From positions 3,780,501 through 3,844,500 of the forward strand of contig NZ_CP134494.1 in NCBI RefSeq assembly GCF_031759225.1: a stretch of 64,000 nt of DNA, given 5' to 3'. The position numbers were made by a program, and so were the translations under genes. The notes beneath the pieces were generated by a model. It saw only the letters and a program-made list of their open reading frames with translations. It had not been told where the DNA came from and searched no databases. This document shows positions 61,301 to 64,000 of this stretch, in pieces. This DNA comes from Mesobacillus jeotgali (GTDB lineage Bacteria > Bacillota > Bacilli > Bacillales > Cytobacillaceae). Numbering within the stretch: position 1 is the first letter of the stretch; each line of letters begins with the position of its first letter.

Positions 61301-61816
61301 ATGTTCGCTAAATGGTTAAGAGAAAACAATATTGCTGCTGGCCTGTTGACTGTAATTAGGGTATGGATCGGATATAACTGGATGACTGCAGGATGGGGAA
61401 AATTGACTGGTGAAGGGTTTGACGCTTCTGGATATCTGAAGAACGCGATCGCGAACCCGGTTAAAGGCCCAGACGGCCACGCAGTTTATGGCTGGTATGT
61501 GAACTTCCTTGAAAGCTTCGCGCTACCGAATGTCGATCTTTTCAACTTCATCGTTCCGCTTGGCGAATTCCTGGTCGGACTTGGCTTGCTCCTGGGAACT
61601 CTGACAACTGCAGCCATGTTCTTCGGTCTTGTGATGAACTTCAGTTTCTTCCTTGCCGGAACAGTATCTCACAACCCGACTGACATCTTCTTCGGCTTCA
61701 TCATCCTGTTCGCTGGCTATAACGCTGGCAAATACGGTTTAGACCGCTGGGTGGTTCCATTCATCCGCAAGTCTGTATTCAAAAGAGAAACTGAAACTGC
61801 CCATAAAGCCGTTTAA
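61301..61816 (+). CDS. DoxX-family membrane protein, paralogue 2
   Basis: 171-residue four-helix membrane protein nearly identical to paralogue 1 (50277-50792): differences are mostly Ile/Leu/Val swaps and the last ten residues. It has the same opening MFAKWLRENNIAAGLLTVIR and the same SHNPTDIFFGF motif. It carries the best-conserved TGTGA palindrome in its promoter. Followed by its own terminator and then by paralogue 3 in the same direction. Close similarity over 11 kb suggests recent duplication or gene conversion. Confidence 0.88.
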   Translation: MFAKWLRENNIAAGLLTVIRVWIGYNWMTAGWGKLTGEGFDASGYLKNAIANPVKGPDGHAVYGWYVNFLESFALPNVDLFNFIVPLGEFLVGLGLLLGTLTTAAMFFGLVMNFSFFLAGTVSHNPTDIFFGFIILFAGYNAGKYGLDRWVVPFIRKSVFKRETETAHKAV

Positions 61817-61831
61817 CTAAAAACATAACCC

Positions 61832-61860
61832 GAGAGCCAGGCAATTGCCTGGCTCTTTTA
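61832..61860 (+). terminator. Terminator of DoxX paralogue 2
   Basis: AGAGCCAGGC-aatt-GCCTGGCTCT followed by TTTA. Confidence 0.88.
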
Positions 61861-61930
61861 TTTCGACCTATCTTCCCCCAGGTTCCATCTCCGCCATGTG
61901 TTCAAAATCCTGACAATATGTTTTTGCCAA

Positions 61931-61982
61931 TTTGTGAACAAAGACTTCCAGCCTGCATTTAAAAATGGAAGATTAATATATT
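61931..61982 (+). promoter_or_regulatory. Promoter of DoxX paralogue 3 with TTTGTGAAC half-site
   Basis: TTTGTGAAC (61931-61939) and the -10 TATATT (61977-61982) have the same 45-bp spacing as at paralogue 2, but the right half of the palindrome is lost (GACTTCC). Suggests that the left half is what matters, or that regulation has decayed. Confidence 0.55.
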
Positions 61983-62028
61983 GTAGTGTAATCAAATAAT
62001 ACTTCATCCTCGAAGGGAAGCGATTGAT

Positions 62029-62532
62029 ATGTTTGCTGATTGGTTAAGGGGTAACAAGTTTGCTGCTGGCTTGCTGACTGTTTTAAGATTATGGCTCGGT
62101 TACAACTGGATGGTTGCTGGATGGCATAAAATGACCGGGGAAGGATTTGACGCAACTGGGTATCTGAAAAACGCAGTAGCGAATCCTGTTAAAGGTCCAG
62201 ATGGAAGTATGGTTTATGGCTGGTATGTCTCTTTCCTGGAAAACTTCGCGCTGCCGAACATTGAGCTTTTCAACTTTATCGTGCCGGTCGGTGAGTTCCT
62301 CGTCGGTCTCGGCCTGATCCTTGGATGCCTGACAACTGCTGCAATGTTCTTCGGCCTTGTAATGAACTTCAGCTTCTTCCTCGCCGGAACCGTATCACAT
62401 AATCCAACTGACATATTCTTCGGATTCATCATCCTCTTCGCTGGCTTTAACGCAGGAAAATATGGATTGGACTACTGGGTGATCCCATATATCCGAAAAA
62501 CCATTTTCAGACAGAAAGCTAGCATAAAATGA
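62029..62532 (+). CDS. DoxX-family membrane protein, paralogue 3
   Basis: 167-residue DoxX protein, more diverged than the other two (MFADWLRGNKFAAGLLTVLR; WHKMTGEGFDATGYL; DYWVIPYIRKTIFRQ) but with the same length class and motifs. Its leader keeps GAAGGGAAGCGATT and GTGTAATCAAATAA. Tandem to paralogue 2, with a 212-bp gap containing a terminator and its own promoter. Four membrane helices. Function unknown. Confidence 0.87.
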   Translation: MFADWLRGNKFAAGLLTVLRLWLGYNWMVAGWHKMTGEGFDATGYLKNAVANPVKGPDGSMVYGWYVSFLENFALPNIELFNFIVPVGEFLVGLGLILGCLTTAAMFFGLVMNFSFFLAGTVSHNPTDIFFGFIILFAGFNAGKYGLDYWVIPYIRKTIFRQKASIK

Positions 62533-62536
62533 ATTG

Positions 62537-62569
62537 AAGCCTCCTGAGCTTTTGCAGGAGGCTTTCAAC
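62537..62569 (+). terminator. Terminator of DoxX paralogue 3
   Basis: AAGCCTCCTG-agcttttg-CAGGAGGCTT followed by TCAAC; a short U-tract. Confidence 0.8.
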
Positions 62570-62633
62570 ATTTTTCAGGAAAACCACCCTGAGCGGAAAA
62601 TAACTGGGGCTTAACTGAAGAGTAACAATGAGT

Positions 62634-62663
62634 AAAAGGCCTGGTCACTGACCAAGCCTTTTC
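62634..62663 (-). terminator. Terminator of the DUF445 gene
   Basis: AAAAGGCTTGGTC-agt-GACCAGGCCTTTT on the minus strand, 20 bp past the stop. Confidence 0.88.
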
Positions 62664-62684
62664 CCTGTCCCTCATATTAGTGTT

Positions 62685-63944
62685 TTACATGACCAAAAGC
62701 TTAAAAATCGTTAAACCGATCCCAATCAGGAAGCCGCAGACAGCACCGTTTACCCTGATCCATTGCAGATCTTTTCCTACATTGTTTTCCATCATGTCAA
62801 TCAGTGTTTCGGTATCAAGCTTATCCAGATTTTCTCTGACCAGCTTTCCAATCTTGGAATGATTCCGTTCAATTAGACCGGCAATCTTTGCATGGATCCA
62901 GCTTTCGATTGCTGTTACCTTTTCATTGTCAGCTTTGATTTCTTCGATGAATTTTTTCACCACTGGAGTTACCGTGTCATCCACAAAGCTGTCTTTTTCG
63001 ATGAACGCAATACCACGATCCTTCGCCTTGGAAAGTACATCTTTTATTTGTCGAGTTAAATCCATCTCTTCGACCATCTTGTTTTTCCAGGTTTGGATTT
63101 CCGCCATCAGAGCTTCACGATCATTGAGATTCCCCAGTTCTTTGCGGATTTTATCAAGGATCATATGGCGGTAGCGATTATCATCCTGCTGCAGGTTTTT
63201 CATTCTTTTTAAAATGAATGATTGCAAAATATTGCCGACCTTTTCCTCAGTGATCATATTGCTGAACGATTGAATCGCGAATTTTAAAAGTCCGTCAGCT
63301 TCGGTCGTATCAATTGCCTGTTTTCCCAGCTTGCCAAGAACCATTTTCGCTTCAGGCTGCGACGCCCATTTTTCCGTCTCTTGCAGGACATAGTCAAATG
63401 CGGCCGAGTCATATTCTTTTGAAAGTATATGGCTGGATGCTTTTTGCAAAAACGCGGAAGCATCCGCTGATAGCAGGAACCCCTTAATTTCCTGTTCAAT
63501 TGTCGGCGCAAATCGTTCAACATCTATTTTCTTTACGACATCAAGACTGAAAGCCTGGATGCTGTTTTTCACAGATTCTGAATGAAGCTCTTTTTCGACC
63601 GTTTCAAAAATTTTATCCAGAATATGAATCTGCTTGAACTTTTCCATGATGCTTTCTTTCGTTAGCCAGTCATTTTCAAGCATATTGATTAATGCACGTG
63701 TTACTTTATCACGGTTTTTCGGCAAAAGCGCGGTGTGGGGAATCGGGATTCCCATCGGATGCCTGAAGAGCGCAGTTACGGCAAACCAGTCAGCAAGACC
63801 GCCGACAAGACCTGCTTCAAACCCGCCCATCAGCAATTTTCCGATCAATGAATCCTGGAACGGAATCATAGCGAGGAACCCCACACCCATAATCGCCAGT
63901 GAAATAGCTGCTAGATGTCTAGATCTCTTATCTCGTTTTTCCAT
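62685..63944 (-). CDS. DUF445-family membrane protein
   Basis: 419-residue protein with hydrophobic segments at both ends: about 12-30 and 35-60 (LIGKLLMGGFEAGLVGGLADWFAVTALFRHPMGIPIPHT, the family hallmark) and about 397-417 (VCGFLIGIGLTIFKLLVM). A long helical cytosolic or external middle region (about 75-385) carries TKESIMEKFKQIHI and many heptads. Bacillus YheB belongs to this family; it is a spore-associated membrane protein of unknown function (family knowledge, moderate certainty). Ribosome site GAGGGAG. Monocistronic. Confidence 0.85.
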   Translation of the reverse strand: MEKRDKRSRHLAAISLAIMGVGFLAMIPFQDSLIGKLLMGGFEAGLVGGLADWFAVTALFRHPMGIPIPHTALLPKNRDKVTRALINMLENDWLTKESIMEKFKQIHILDKIFETVEKELHSESVKNSIQAFSLDVVKKIDVERFAPTIEQEIKGFLLSADASAFLQKASSHILSKEYDSAAFDYVLQETEKWASQPEAKMVLGKLGKQAIDTTEADGLLKFAIQSFSNMITEEKVGNILQSFILKRMKNLQQDDNRYRHMILDKIRKELGNLNDREALMAEIQTWKNKMVEEMDLTRQIKDVLSKAKDRGIAFIEKDSFVDDTVTPVVKKFIEEIKADNEKVTAIESWIHAKIAGLIERNHSKIGKLVRENLDKLDTETLIDMMENNVGKDLQWIRVNGAVCGFLIGIGLTIFKLLVM

Positions 63945-64000
63945 ATATCTCCCTCTGTTACTTTTAGATTGATGTGAAAAAGGCTAATAGCATTTTGGAT

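Overview
The window looks like chromosomal DNA from a spore-forming Gram-positive bacterium of the Bacillaceae (Bacillus/Mesobacillus-like). The signs are strong AGGAGG-type ribosome binding sites, frequent GTG and TTG starts, compact U-tailed terminators, and a gene repertoire of that family: CgoX, RibD-RibE-RibBA-RibH behind an FMN riboswitch, NamZ/NagZ/AmiE, HxlR and TetR regulators, and a sporulation-type PAS kinase. I see no rRNA, tRNA, phage, CRISPR array or complete insertion sequence. Genus and species cannot be fixed from the sequence alone.

Layout. 1-2.4 kb: cytochrome bd oxidase (cydA, start of cydB, and an unlisted 31-codon membrane ORF just upstream) and a PAP2 phosphatase. 2.5-7.8 kb: UDP-glucose dehydrogenase and GalU, next to a run of a protein-kinase-like protein, a GT4 glycosyltransferase and a HipA-like kinase, reminiscent of spore-coat polysaccharide loci. 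8-12.7 kb: an unknown two-domain protein, a SET protein, a soluble PAS histidine kinase and CgoX. 13-16.4 kb: an ABC-2 exporter with a TetR repressor and two perfect operators. 16.5-19.3 kb: the kynUAB operon, tryptophan to anthranilate. 19.4-27 kb: a DoxX-like membrane protein, a CAP-domain protein, a secreted subtilase, a ZIP metal transporter, a PrsA-like foldase and an HtrA protease. 27-31 kb: riboflavin operon and CsoR. 31.4-35.4 kb: PBP4-type carboxypeptidase, NERD protein, LysM/SleB-type hydrolase. 35.8-42.7 kb: oxidative and electrophile stress genes (catalase with a PerR box, ECF sigma/anti-sigma pair, azoreductase, VOC dioxygenase, HxlR regulator, Dps, small zinc-finger protein). 42.8-48 kb: amiE-nagZ-namZ peptidoglycan recycling. 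48-64 kb: HIT protein, DinB-like protein, three DoxX paralogues, MazG-like protein, a c-di-GMP riboswitch driving a tiny gene, NadE, a lactonase, a Gfo/Idh oxidoreductase, a two-component system, an MBL-rhodanese persulfide enzyme, an MFS exporter and a DUF445 protein.

The most unusual content is between genes. Seven tandem arrays occupy intergenic DNA. Three loci (about 12.9-13.15, 33.18-33.65 and 58.15-58.24 kb) share one family with an exact 53-bp period, whose units are hairpins built from ATAAGGG...CCCTTAT. Two further arrays (37.37-37.70 and 48.92-49.14 kb) have unrelated sequences, an exact 52-bp period and again one inverted repeat per unit. A pair of oppositely oriented arrays (21.7-22.06 kb) has a 20-22 bp period. 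All periods are close to whole numbers of DNA helical turns (2 or 5). The second strong candidate is a textbook c-di-GMP-I riboswitch with its own promoter and terminator, controlling only a 74-residue coiled-coil protein of unknown function.

Several regulatory circuits can be read from sequence: two TetR operators at 16.35 kb, a 14/15 PerR box before the catalase gene, an MhqR-like inverted repeat before the azoreductase gene, two palindromes between the VOC dioxygenase and HxlR genes, and a perfect TTGTGAA-N4-TTCACAA site (Rex/Fnr/ResD type) before one DoxX paralogue. The functional assignments of these sites are inferences from known consensus sequences.
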